This document shows positions 20,343 through 28,817 of a stretch of 35,594 nucleotides of DNA, in pieces. The position numbers and the translations under genes were made by a program. A model generated the notes under the pieces. It searched no databases. It was not told the origin of the DNA and saw nothing but the letters and a program-made list of their open reading frames with translations. The stretch is from a virus: the IMG/VR virus record IMGVR_UViG_3300024262_000117, positions 1 through 35,594 of that record. The stretch is one strand, 5' to 3'. How positions within the stretch are numbered: position 1 is the first letter of the stretch; every line of letters starts with the position of its first letter.

Positions 20343-20951
20343 ATGGAAGTTTTAAATAGAGTAGCTACACCTATTAACGGAAAAGAGTTCGTTCTAAAGG
20401 AATATTTCAATAAGAACGATTTCGTAGATAAAGGAGATAATGGCGTGTTCATTCGACACGAACCTCTTCTTAGAGTTGCTAAAAAGGTTCTAGGAATAGA
20501 GCAGAGGGCGTCTCAAGTCGTTCAGACAGGAAGTAAGGCAAATGAATGGTCATATACCGTCACTGTAACGTATAAGTTTAAAGAGGGATTGCAATGGGGA
20601 TCTACAGCAGAGGCTAGGTTATCCAACGTTGATAAGAGTATGGATCAGTACACATGCACTCTTGCGGAGACTAGAGCTTCTTCCAGAGCCCTTAGATTCG
20701 CATTAGGGGTTGATGTTTGCTCAGCAGAGGAGCTTGGAAAAGTTAAAAATATTGACAACTCTACCCTAGATGATTCTCCTGTTGAAGAGTCGCAAATTAG
20801 AGTTATAAAAAGATCTATTGACAAATGTGGTATCTCCGTAGATAAGGCTCTTGATATGGCTAAGACTGACACCTTAGAAGAGCTAACCTCTGGCGAGGCT
20901 GCAAAACTAATTAAGGAGCTTATGAAGCTCCAAAACAAAAAGAAGGGATAA
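20343..20951 (+). CDS. putative single-strand DNA annealing protein (Rad52/ERF-like pattern)
   Basis: TAAGGAGACTA precedes the ATG. The 202-residue protein has a beta-rich centre (EWSYTVTVTYKF) followed by LAETRASSRALRFALGVDVC, which resembles the ETRAxxRALR..tG motif seen in Rad52-like and ERF-type annealing proteins. The C-terminal 45 residues (ESQIRVIKRSIDKCGISVDK, LTSGEAAKLIKEL) match the small helical tail often attached to such proteins. A role in recombination would suit the RecA and nucleases downstream. The assignment is by pattern only. Confidence 0.45.
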   Translation: MEVLNRVATPINGKEFVLKEYFNKNDFVDKGDNGVFIRHEPLLRVAKKVLGIEQRASQVVQTGSKANEWSYTVTVTYKFKEGLQWGSTAEARLSNVDKSMDQYTCTLAETRASSRALRFALGVDVCSAEELGKVKNIDNSTLDDSPVEESQIRVIKRSIDKCGISVDKALDMAKTDTLEELTSGEAAKLIKELMKLQNKKKG

Positions 20952-20952
20952 G

Positions 20953-21306
20953 ATGGAAGAACTGAAAACTATTGTGTTGGAGATGCTTCCTTTTGTGGCT
21001 GTTTTAGGTGGAGTGGTTGTAATTGCTCTAGCTAGAAAATGGTTCAAAGGGAAAGATTCAGCAGCACTAGAGAAGATTGTTACAGAACAGGTTCTAACTA
21101 TGCTTATAGATAAAGCTGTCGAATATGCTGAAGCTAAAGCCAAAGAGCGGCGCGAAGACGAGGTGGTTTCTACGGACCAAGAGAAACTTCTCCTGGCTAT
21201 TGATAAAGCAAAGCTACTAATCAAAGAAGCTGGACTGTTGGAGCTTGCTGAAGAAGAAATTGAGGAGCGTATAAACTCCGCACTAGGGAAAGGTGAAGAA
21301 AGTTGA
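20953..21306 (+). CDS. putative holin, LL-H-like
   Basis: The 117-residue protein has one N-terminal membrane helix (about 8-26, EMLPFVAVLGGVVVIALARK) followed by a long charged helical tail (KAVEYAEAKAKERREDEVVS). This plan, including the AVE.AE segment after the helix, is like the LL-H holin superfamily. It precedes a lipoprotein and a secreted protease, in keeping with a lysis or envelope role. No endolysin is in the window. A membrane anchor of another kind is possible. Confidence 0.45.
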   Translation: MEELKTIVLEMLPFVAVLGGVVVIALARKWFKGKDSAALEKIVTEQVLTMLIDKAVEYAEAKAKERREDEVVSTDQEKLLLAIDKAKLLIKEAGLLELAEEEIEERINSALGKGEES

Positions 21307-21731
21307 AAGTAGCTATCACACTACTATGCCTAGGAACACTAATTGTTTCGGGCTGTGCTGTTTTTCAAGAAAGTGAAATCTCTCAAGAAGAAAAAGTCCA
21401 AATTGTATTTGACACTGCTAGAGCTGGAACGTTCGCAGCAATGCAAAGACTAGGTGGTGCAGAAGAAAGAGCTGAAGAGCTAATTGAGCTAATCGATGAA
21501 ACCATTCTTCCACTTCTAGCGTCAGACCAATCAATAGGAAAAGATACATCTGATCTAATTCTTAGCCTACTACCGTCTGATTATGAAATTTATCTTTCAC
21601 CAGCATTCACTACGTTCCATGCATACTATGAGACGCCTGATTTGAATGAAATTCTAAGTGATGATAATATTGAGCTTATTCGTTCTCTCTTTAATGGAAT
21701 TCGTTCAGGGGCAGAGGAGTTTGTAGGATGA
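21303..21731 (+). CDS. predicted lipoprotein, 142 aa
   Basis: The TTG at 21303 overlaps the preceding stop. It gives MKVAITLLCLGTLIVSGC, a clear lipoprotein signal with lipobox VSGC. The mature part is helical and acidic (EERAEELIELIDETILPLLA), without Pro-rich or spanin-like features that I can recognise. Its position between the holin candidate and the protease suggests envelope function, perhaps an outer-membrane spanin-like part, but this is inference. Confidence 0.6.
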   Translation: MKVAITLLCLGTLIVSGCAVFQESEISQEEKVQIVFDTARAGTFAAMQRLGGAEERAEELIELIDETILPLLASDQSIGKDTSDLILSLLPSDYEIYLSPAFTTFHAYYETPDLNEILSDDNIELIRSLFNGIRSGAEEFVG

Positions 21732-22498
21732 GTCGCATAGGCGTGCTCGCCACTGCTTTAGTGTTAGTTTTTAGTACAACCATATGTGCTAATGACTTTC
21801 TAGGCAGTGTCGAGCAGTCTATTTTAGAGAGTACAATAAAAATTGAGCTTTCTTTAGATGGGCACATATTTGGATGTGGCTCAGCAACTTTAATTAAAAA
21901 AGAATACAATGATAAAAAAAAGTTATTCTTTTATACAATTTTAACTGCCGACCATGTTGTAAATAATAGTAATCCTAATATACAATATGACAATATTATA
22001 TTCTCTTCTTATGATAGAGACGACAGGGGGGAAGTTGTAGAGAAAAGAACCTTTACAAAAAACGATGAAAAAATTCATTCATATTTTGCTGCAAAAGACC
22101 CCATATTAGATGTGGCTATAATTAGATTATCTCTAGATTATGACTTTTTCAAAGATGTAAGTCCACTTAAAATCTTAAATGATGAAGAAATTAAAGAAAA
22201 GTGCTCAGTTAATACTGAAGTAATTTATGCAGGCTGCCCACTGTTTCTGGATCCTGTGTCTTTTCATGCTAGAATAATTCATATAAACATGAAAAGAGCT
22301 TTTGGAATGGATAGGACTGACAAGTTTCATACTGTTGACACTACTATGATAGGTGGAACGTCTGGAGGAGGAGTCTTTACCAGTAAAGGTGAGTTAATTG
22401 GATTTGTTTCAGTTAATCTTGCCGGAAAAATGGGCGGATTCATTGGACTCGATCACGTAAGACAAATATTAGATTCAATGATGGAACTGGGAGAATAG
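21728..22498 (+). CDS. secreted trypsin-like serine protease
   Basis: The 256-residue protein has an N-terminal signal (MSRIGVLATALVLVFSTTIC, cleavage near ANA-type site after Ala21) and a trypsin/DegP-like catalytic set: LTADHVV with His75, DPILDVAIIRL with Asp128, and GGTSGGGVF with Ser212. The order and spacing fit chymotrypsin-fold proteases. No PDZ domain is present. It should act in the periplasm or outside. Its start overlaps the lipoprotein gene (ATGA), and a terminator closes the transcript. Confidence 0.8.
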   Translation: MSRIGVLATALVLVFSTTICANDFLGSVEQSILESTIKIELSLDGHIFGCGSATLIKKEYNDKKKLFFYTILTADHVVNNSNPNIQYDNIIFSSYDRDDRGEVVEKRTFTKNDEKIHSYFAAKDPILDVAIIRLSLDYDFFKDVSPLKILNDEEIKEKCSVNTEVIYAGCPLFLDPVSFHARIIHINMKRAFGMDRTDKFHTVDTTMIGGTSGGGVFTSKGELIGFVSVNLAGKMGGFIGLDHVRQILDSMMELGE

Positions 22499-22500
22499 TG

Positions 22501-22526
22501 AAAGACCCCTTCGGGGGTCTTTTATT
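22501..22526 (+). terminator. rho-independent terminator after the protease gene
   Basis: AAAGACCCC, loop TTCG, GGGGTCTTTT and further T residues form a textbook hairpin with a stable tetraloop. It separates the envelope genes from the replication block. Confidence 0.92.
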
Positions 22527-22541
22527 TTAAATAAAAACATT

Positions 22542-22703
22542 ATGATAGATCCACAAATAAAAATATTAATAGATTCTGATGATAATTTAGAAATAATCGT
22601 CGCTGGAGAGGCTATATTCAATGGCCCCCTATCAGACGAGGCAAGTGCTATAATAAATGGCTACATTAGAATGGGGTATGAATTACAAATAAAGGAGAAA
22701 TGA
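22542..22703 (+). CDS. small protein, 53 aa
   Basis: The frame gives MIDPQIKILIDSDDNLEIIV and so on to IKEK. Its stop overlaps the next gene start (ATGA at 22700), and codon use is like that of its neighbours. It has a beta-strand-rich start and one helix (DEASAIINGYIRMGYE). No family was recognised and no strong ribosome-binding site is visible, being right behind the terminator. Confidence 0.5.
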   Translation: MIDPQIKILIDSDDNLEIIVAGEAIFNGPLSDEASAIINGYIRMGYELQIKEK

Positions 22704-23254
22704 TGAAAATAAACCAGTGTCCTAAGCATCCAAGCTATAAGGGGCTGTCTGAAACAAAAAGAGACTGCGAACACTGTAGACTTATATACAAACAATCACT
22801 AGATCTTACTAAAAATAGATACGGCAAATTCCCCTCCTTGACTACTCCAGATCAATTCTACGGCATAAATCATATAATGGCAGAGATATCATGTCTAATG
22901 CTATATGGAAAACAACCTCCATACTTCTGGAGGAAAGACTCTCAGTCTTTAAGTGCTGTTAAAAGTCATTACTCTAAGATATTTATGGGCTGTAAGCAGT
23001 GGAATAAAAAAACCTACGATAAGCCTCTGTATGGAAACCACCCACTAGACACTTTTAAAAAGACTTTATACTACCTAGTATCAAGATATGAAAGAGAAGC
23101 CAACATAAGAAAGAACCATGAAAGAACTATTGTGATAAAAGAAGAAGTTACTAAGGAAAAACCAATAGAAAAAAGCTACTTTGATACAGGTGTTAAGAAG
23201 AAGAACAAGTTTCAGTCTTTGAAGGAATTAGGAGATACAGAAGATGGCGGCTAA
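22700..23254 (+). CDS. hypothetical protein with N-terminal zinc motif, 184 aa
   Basis: AAAGGAG precedes two consecutive ATG codons. The N-terminus CPKHPSYKG with CEHC provides a short zinc-binding site. The middle is aromatic (FWRKDSQSLSAVKSHYSKIF) and the C-terminus highly charged. It overlaps the RecA gene by 11 bases, so a role in replication or recombination is plausible but unproven. Confidence 0.6.
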   Translation: MMKINQCPKHPSYKGLSETKRDCEHCRLIYKQSLDLTKNRYGKFPSLTTPDQFYGINHIMAEISCLMLYGKQPPYFWRKDSQSLSAVKSHYSKIFMGCKQWNKKTYDKPLYGNHPLDTFKKTLYYLVSRYEREANIRKNHERTIVIKEEVTKEKPIEKSYFDTGVKKKNKFQSLKELGDTEDGG

Positions 23255-24242
23255 AAAAAGAAAAGCCCCGGTTAAAGAAAAAGCCGAGGTGTCAGTTAAC
23301 TATTCTAAAGCTCTAGAGGATCTAGGCGTTAGGTTAACTCATGACGTTAAAGAGTTTAAGAGTCCATATTATCTCAGAACTGGATTGTTTGCAGTAGACT
23401 TTATATTGGGAGACGAACCTGGAATTCCTGTTGGGGTTGCTCAGTTCTATGGTGGAGAGAATAGCGGCAAGACAACTGCGGCTCTTCAGGTTCTAGAATC
23501 AGCTCAGAAAAAAGGTCTCAATTGCTTTTACTTTAATCAAGAAAGAGCCATCAATGAGAGTCTTATTAAGTGCTTTCCTAATCTAGATGCAGCCAAGGTG
23601 AACTGGGCAACTCCTCCTCACGGAGAAGCCTGTTTGGATGCCATTAAATACATTCTAAGGAATGTGCCAAACTCATTTATTGTTCTTGACTCAATCCCTG
23701 CTTGTCAACCTCAGAAGGTTTTAGAGTCTGAATCTGGAAGCAATCACATGGCCGCTCTAGCTAGGCTTATAACTCCCTTTGTAGCTGATGTTAAGAACCT
23801 ATGCTATGCAAACAACAGTGTTCTTCTTATGATTAATCAGGTTAGAGCAAACCTTGATATGTATAGCTATGCTGATAACCTACCTGGGGGAAAGGCTTTA
23901 GGGCATAACTGTGATCTAATTGTTAGATTTAAAGTACGTGGCAAGATTGAAAACTCTGCCAAAGACGTAATAGGTCATACCGTGGAAGCTGAGACTATGA
24001 AAAACAGATTTCAGGGCAAGGGCAAGAAGGAAAATGCTACTCTTATATATGGAGAAGGTTTCAGTGAGTATTATGATGTCATCGAGCTTGGTACGAAGCT
24101 TGGAATCATAGAAAGAAACGGCTCTTGGTTCGTCATAGGAGAGCAGAAAGTGCAAGGTATGATGTCTGCTATGGATTTACTTAAGAACGATTCTGAGACG
24201 CTCGAAAACATAAAGGGCCAAATCAACGATATGATGTCTTAA
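23244..24242 (+). CDS. recA: RecA-family recombinase
   Basis: The 332-residue protein has Walker A GGENSGKTT (70-78), YFNQERAIN carrying the catalytic Glu equivalent, Walker B FIVLDSIPA, the loop-region motif NQVRANLDMY, and PGGKALGHN. These match RecA/UvsX-type strand-exchange proteins, though it is more diverged than bacterial RecA and has a basic N-terminal tail (AAKKRKAPVKEK). It should coat single-stranded DNA and drive recombination-dependent replication. The stop overlaps the next start. Confidence 0.9.
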   Translation: MAAKKRKAPVKEKAEVSVNYSKALEDLGVRLTHDVKEFKSPYYLRTGLFAVDFILGDEPGIPVGVAQFYGGENSGKTTAALQVLESAQKKGLNCFYFNQERAINESLIKCFPNLDAAKVNWATPPHGEACLDAIKYILRNVPNSFIVLDSIPACQPQKVLESESGSNHMAALARLITPFVADVKNLCYANNSVLLMINQVRANLDMYSYADNLPGGKALGHNCDLIVRFKVRGKIENSAKDVIGHTVEAETMKNRFQGKGKKENATLIYGEGFSEYYDVIELGTKLGIIERNGSWFVIGEQKVQGMMSAMDLLKNDSETLENIKGQINDMMS

Positions 24243-24649
24243 TGAAGTTTTTAGACTCAGATGGAAACGAACATTCTAAGGATTTGAACTACGCAAAATA
24301 CAAACGTAGCAGATCTTCTAGATCAAAGTTGGCCAATTCTTTATATGATAAAATAGTTGAGATATTTCCAAATTATGACATCCTAGAAGAGTTTCCTTGT
24401 GTCGGACTTAAGCCAATTCTATTTATGGACTTTCTAATACTTGGTGCTGGAATAAGAATGGCCTTTGAAGCTGATGGAACTCAGCATAAGAAATATACTC
24501 CATACTTTCATGGATCTAAAGCTAACTTTATAAAAGCTAAGATGAATGATGTCAGAAAGAATGAGTGGGCTGAGTTTAACAATATAAGAATATTTAGGGT
24601 AGAAAGTGATAAAGATATAGATATGCTGTTGGAGAATATAAATGAATGA
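24242..24649 (+). CDS. Vsr/DUF559-like PD-(D/E)XK endonuclease
   Basis: The 135-residue protein has a conserved phage nuclease pattern: SKLANSLYDKIVEIFPNYDI, then EEFPCVGLKPILFMDFLIL with the metal Asp, MAFEADGTQHKKYTPYFHG with Glu and Gln-His, and KNEWAEFNNIRIFRV. This corresponds to restriction-endonuclease-like (Vsr-related) fold proteins found in phage recombination clusters. It follows RecA directly. DNA end or branch processing is a likely role; specificity is unknown. Confidence 0.65.
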   Translation: MKFLDSDGNEHSKDLNYAKYKRSRSSRSKLANSLYDKIVEIFPNYDILEEFPCVGLKPILFMDFLILGAGIRMAFEADGTQHKKYTPYFHGSKANFIKAKMNDVRKNEWAEFNNIRIFRVESDKDIDMLLENINE

Positions 24650-25100
24650 CATTCAACAAGAAATGGTTAACTTCTGCACAACAATGGGGCTTACTCAGTT
24701 TAAAGGAAAGGTATCTATTGATCTACCTAGTCTTATAAATGATCTGGACGCTGGTCTCAATGGAAGGACTACCGAAGAAATAGAATACTTGATGACAAAG
24801 ATTCATGCCTTTAATTTGGATCTTAAGAATAAAAAGAGCAGCCTTAAAGCTTTCATCACCATAAAAGAGCAGCAGGTTAATAAATATGTATCAGAAAATC
24901 TACATCAGGTAACAGACATGTACACCCCATTTGAGTTCAAGAAAGAATTAATAATATCTAAGAGTGTAACGGTATCACAGGCGTATAAAGATTTATTGAG
25001 GTCTAAGTCTCAGTTAGAAAAAATTGGAGACATACCTTTCAGTATAGATAAAGTAATAGCTTCTATGGAAGCATATATGAGAAGAAGGTATTCCCAGTGA
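24642..25100 (+). CDS. hypothetical protein, 152 aa
   Basis: The protein is mostly helical, rich in Lys and Glu (DLKNKKSSLKAFITIKEQQV), with no Cys motif, signal or membrane helix. It ends basic (YMRRRYSQ). The ATG overlaps the nuclease gene and its stop overlaps the GTG start of the DnaB gene. A helicase-loading or recombination-mediator role can be suspected from position only. Confidence 0.6.
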   Translation: MNDIQQEMVNFCTTMGLTQFKGKVSIDLPSLINDLDAGLNGRTTEEIEYLMTKIHAFNLDLKNKKSSLKAFITIKEQQVNKYVSENLHQVTDMYTPFEFKKELIISKSVTVSQAYKDLLRSKSQLEKIGDIPFSIDKVIASMEAYMRRRYSQ

Positions 25101-27841
25101 GTGAAATTTCAAAAAAGTCAGAGTTTAACCTGCTATCCTATTTAGTTAAGAATCCGAATTATATTTTTGATATAGATGGTGTAAACATTGAAGATTCTGA
25201 TTTTTCAACTAACGTACTAAGAAACATATATAGATGTATAAAACACATTAGTGCGGAAAACTCTTCAATAAAAGAAGACGTACCGATTGATCCAATCATA
25301 GCAGAAGAATATATTGCTAAGACGTGGAAAAACGACTATGAAAGAAACGCCGATAAATATTCAGACACCATAGATAGGCTTATAAAAAACAATTCATTTG
25401 ACTCAAGGTCATTGGGAAAGTATGTAAGTATAATAGTTTCAGAGTCTTATAGAAGTAAGATAAAGAAAGAACTTGGGCAACTAGGAAACTCTCTAGACGA
25501 TATGCACAATGCTCCAGAGATGATCGAAACAGTGGAGAAGAATGTATACGACTTTACATCCAGTCTTTTCGTTGGAAATGATCTAATACACATTGGCTCA
25601 GAGTACGAAGCTTTTATTCAAAATGTAGCAGAGAGAGCTATTCAAGGCGAAATAGACACAGGTATCAGTACGGGGTTTGATGTATTCGACGAAGCTGTTG
25701 GAGGTGGCCTCAGAAGAGGTACGATTAGTGTTATAGCTGCTCGCCCAAAGCGGCATAAATGTGTTAACTCTTATGAAACAATGATTTACACCTCTAAAGG
25801 TATTCTTTATCCATATGAAATGCATGATGTTGTAAATGATCAAAAAGTTGATGAAATAGACTATAAGCTTATCTCCGAGAACGGAACATGGAGAAAGCCA
25901 GCATATTGGTGGAATAATGGAATTGATAAAACTAAAAAAATAACCACTAAATTTGGCTATGAAATAGAGGCCACCCACGAACACCCTATCAGGTGTATAG
26001 ACGAGGGTGGAAACATTGTTTGGAAGAATTGCGGAGATATAAGAGAGACTGATGTTTTAGTAATGATCCGAGGAAATGGAATCTTTAACACTTCTAAGGA
26101 TTTAAACGAAGACGCTTACGTCCTAGGATTACTGTGTGGAGATGGTCATATTAGAGATGAATCAACTAGTCTTACTACTATGGACGAATGCTGCGCTAAA
26201 GCATTTTCTGAGTCCTGCTCATCTAAAGGCTTCATAGTTGGTCAATATACAAAGAAGGACAATAAGGCCAGCTCATATGTAGTATGTGATAAAAAGAGCA
26301 AGGTATTAATAGATAAAGAGGATCTATATGATTCTGATAATAAAAAAATAATGCCGCTATCTATTAGGACTGGAAGCAAGAGGTCTATGTGTATGTTCAT
26401 TAGAGGACTATTTGATGCAGATGGAGGATTTTCTGACAAGGTGCATTGGACTACTAATAGCAGTAGGCTTCATAGAGAAGTTAAAACCATACTTCTAGCA
26501 CTGGGGATTGTTAGCTCTAGTCATATTATGAACGTAGTTCCACCTGGGCATACTGAATCCAGGGAGTATTATCAGCTATCTATTAGATCTGTTAATTCAA
26601 TGATGCTGTTTAAAAATATTATAGGGTTCGGTTTACCAAGGAAAATGAGCTTACTTAATGATCATATAGAGAAAACTACATCTAGTGAAAAAGTAGATGT
26701 CATACTAAACGCTAGTGTTCCCCTTAATGATCTTAAAAACAAAATAATCGAATTAAGAGGGTTCGCGTTCAATGGTCACAAGAATACATTAAGAGATAGT
26801 GTAAATAGGGTTATTAGGCTAGAGAGGGGACTCCAGAGAGAATTTCTTAATAAGGTTCTGGAGGAATGGTCAGAATTCAGTCACTTGAACGAGTACAGAA
26901 GTCTAAAGAACCTAGCGTCTGAAGACATTCTGTACCAAACAATAAAGTCTATAGAAGACGGAGAGTGTTTGACTTGTGATTATTACATTGACTCAGATGA
27001 TCATAGTTTTGTCGCCAATGGATTTATTAATCATAATTCTTTCCTAGCACTTACTATAGCTAACAATGTTTCTACTAATGGAGTCCCTGTTCTTTATCTT
27101 GACACCGAGCTTTCAGAAGAATTACAGATGTCTCGCCTTACTTCAATAGAAACCGGCGTACCTCTTCATTATATTGAAACAGGGAAATTCGTTGGCCATC
27201 AGGGTTACAGCGAAAAGATTAAGAAAATGTCTGAAGACGTAAAAGATAGACCATTTGACTATGTTCAGATAGCGGGTTGGTCTATTGAGAAACAAGTATC
27301 AATCATAAGACGTTGGTTTGCTAAAAGAGTTGGCAAAGACGACTCTGGCCGATGGAACAATGCTCTAGTAATACTAGACTACCTAAAGCTAATGAACGCT
27401 AAAGATAAAAATGGAGACAAAGAATATGAGGCTCTGGGTTTTAGAATATCTCAACTACACGATCTAATGAGAGACTACGACAATCCGATGCTTGCACTGG
27501 CTCAGCAGAATAGATCAGGGGTAGAAGTAGAAGACTCGACAACTATCTCTGGCTCAGACAGAATTATCTGGCTGTGTGATAATTTCAGCATACTATCGAA
27601 GAAGTCTGATGCAGAGCTTAGACAGATCGCAGAGCATCTTAAAGAAACTCCAGAGTACGAAGATCAATTTTCAAATATGAAACTGAATGTAGTTGAGTGT
27701 CGTCATGGTCCAGGTTGCCAAAATGGTGAATTCATAGGTCTTTATTGCGACTTCAAAGATTTCAGGAAGGATTCTAAAGAATGCAATGGAAAACTAAGAG
27801 AAGTGGGGCTGGAAAGGCCAATGTCGGATGAACATCAATAA
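25097..27841 (+). CDS. dnaB: DnaB-type replicative helicase interrupted by an intein
   Basis: The GTG start overlaps the preceding stop. The 914-residue precursor has an N-terminal helical domain (1-160), a RecA-like core starting STGFDVFDEAVGGGLRRGTI, and an intein at residues 222-647. After splicing the helicase would be 488 residues with the P-loop ARPKRHKS, Walker B NALVILDYLKLM, and LALAQQNRSG and TISGSDRIIWL motifs of DnaB. The P-loop lacks both usual glycines (GxxxxGKS becomes AxxxxHKS), which is odd. The helicase unwinds DNA at the fork and pairs with the primase encoded next. The two genes overlap by 14 bases. Confidence 0.9.
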   Translation: MSEISKKSEFNLLSYLVKNPNYIFDIDGVNIEDSDFSTNVLRNIYRCIKHISAENSSIKEDVPIDPIIAEEYIAKTWKNDYERNADKYSDTIDRLIKNNSFDSRSLGKYVSIIVSESYRSKIKKELGQLGNSLDDMHNAPEMIETVEKNVYDFTSSLFVGNDLIHIGSEYEAFIQNVAERAIQGEIDTGISTGFDVFDEAVGGGLRRGTISVIAARPKRHKCVNSYETMIYTSKGILYPYEMHDVVNDQKVDEIDYKLISENGTWRKPAYWWNNGIDKTKKITTKFGYEIEATHEHPIRCIDEGGNIVWKNCGDIRETDVLVMIRGNGIFNTSKDLNEDAYVLGLLCGDGHIRDESTSLTTMDECCAKAFSESCSSKGFIVGQYTKKDNKASSYVVCDKKSKVLIDKEDLYDSDNKKIMPLSIRTGSKRSMCMFIRGLFDADGGFSDKVHWTTNSSRLHREVKTILLALGIVSSSHIMNVVPPGHTESREYYQLSIRSVNSMMLFKNIIGFGLPRKMSLLNDHIEKTTSSEKVDVILNASVPLNDLKNKIIELRGFAFNGHKNTLRDSVNRVIRLERGLQREFLNKVLEEWSEFSHLNEYRSLKNLASEDILYQTIKSIEDGECLTCDYYIDSDDHSFVANGFINHNSFLALTIANNVSTNGVPVLYLDTELSEELQMSRLTSIETGVPLHYIETGKFVGHQGYSEKIKKMSEDVKDRPFDYVQIAGWSIEKQVSIIRRWFAKRVGKDDSGRWNNALVILDYLKLMNAKDKNGDKEYEALGFRISQLHDLMRDYDNPMLALAQQNRSGVEVEDSTTISGSDRIIWLCDNFSILSKKSDAELRQIAEHLKETPEYEDQFSNMKLNVVECRHGPGCQNGEFIGLYCDFKDFRKDSKECNGKLREVGLERPMSDEHQ
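25760..27037 (+). mobile_element. intein with LAGLIDADG endonuclease in DnaB
   Basis: The 426-residue insert begins with Cys (CVNSYETMIYTSKGILYPYE), has block B ATHEHPIRC, and ends FVANGFINHN followed by Ser as the +1 residue. Thus all splicing residues (Cys1, block B His, penultimate His, Asn, +1 Ser) are present. Two LAGLIDADG-type motifs lie inside: YVLGLLCGDGHI (about precursor residue 342) and MFIRGLFDADGGF (about 433). The insertion splits the P-loop between Lys and Ser, a well-known intein site. It is a full-size, apparently active homing intein. Confidence 0.93.
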
Positions 27842-28817
27842 GATAAAGAAGTTAAACTTCAATTTAAGCCTACATGTCGATGAACTTTTACTGGCGTTGG
27901 GGTCTTCTATATGTGAATTTTCAGAACACGGCTCTTCTATAAGAGGTCCGTCAATTTGTCACGGTGGAGATAATCCAACTGGATTCACCCTATATGAAGA
28001 TCCTCCAATTTGGTGCTGCTGGACCAGAGGTTGTCATGAAGATTCGGGGTGTGATTTGGTTGGGCTTGTATCTTCAGTCAAGCAAATTAGTCGCAAAGAA
28101 GCTACAGATTTTGCAATTGCTTTTCTTGACAACAAAGACAGTGTTGAATACATAGAAGCTAAGAAAAAAGTGAATATAGATTATGTATCAGAACATCTAA
28201 AACAGCGGAAGTTTACTAAGAAAATATATGAAAAACTAATAGACGACACATCTTATCTAGAAAGCAGAGGTTATCCAAGGTCAGTTCTAACAAAAATGAA
28301 TTGTGGCCTCTCTGAGTATGGATCTATGAACAATAGAGTTGTATTTCCAATAAAAGACATGAACGGGGAGCCTGTTGGGTTCACAGGTAGAACTATTGTT
28401 GACGACCCCTCTAAGTGGAGTAACACTGTTTTTAGAAAATCTATAAACCTTTTAAACATAGATATTTGCAAAGAATTTATAGAAAGAAAAGGAATAAAGA
28501 AGGTTATATTGACAGAAGGGCCACTAGATGTTGCGCGTCTTTGTCAAGCAGGGTATTGGAATTCTATGGCAGTAATGGGCTCTGCTGTCACAAACGGGCA
28601 AGCTCACATATTAAAAAATATGGGAATAGTCGGAGTAGTTCTCATGATGGACAATGACGAAGGCGGGCAAGATAGCGAATTAAGAAATAATTCTAAGCTA
28701 CAAAGGGCTATGTTAGATGTAGAGGTTATATATCCTGACGAAGAAGAGTCAGACGTAGGGGATATGAGTATAAAAGAAATTAGAAGCAAGCTAAAGGATA
28801 TAAATTGGAAGATTTAA
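27828..28817 (+). CDS. DnaG-type primase
   Basis: The 329-residue protein has an N-terminal zinc-binding region (ICHGGDNPTGF, then WCCWTRGCHEDSGCDLVGLV), a helical linker, an RVVFPIKDMNGEPVGFTGR segment typical of the catalytic core, and a Toprim domain with ILTEGPLDVARL and VVLMMDNDEGG. It lacks the helicase-binding C-terminal domain of bacterial DnaG, as many phage primases do. It makes RNA primers for the DnaE polymerase downstream. It overlaps both the helicase gene and the dNMP kinase gene. Confidence 0.87.
   Translation: MNINKIKKLNFNLSLHVDELLLALGSSICEFSEHGSSIRGPSICHGGDNPTGFTLYEDPPIWCCWTRGCHEDSGCDLVGLVSSVKQISRKEATDFAIAFLDNKDSVEYIEAKKKVNIDYVSEHLKQRKFTKKIYEKLIDDTSYLESRGYPRSVLTKMNCGLSEYGSMNNRVVFPIKDMNGEPVGFTGRTIVDDPSKWSNTVFRKSINLLNIDICKEFIERKGIKKVILTEGPLDVARLCQAGYWNSMAVMGSAVTNGQAHILKNMGIVGVVLMMDNDEGGQDSELRNNSKLQRAMLDVEVIYPDEEESDVGDMSIKEIRSKLKDINWKI

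Noticed and set aside
21303-21731. Classic outer-membrane spanin (Rz1)
   Set aside because: The protein is longer, helical and acidic, lacks a Pro-rich region, and is not embedded in an inner-membrane spanin gene.
25598-25984. Minus-strand open frame opposite the DnaB intein start
   Set aside because: Shadow of the intein-containing helicase gene without start signal or family match.
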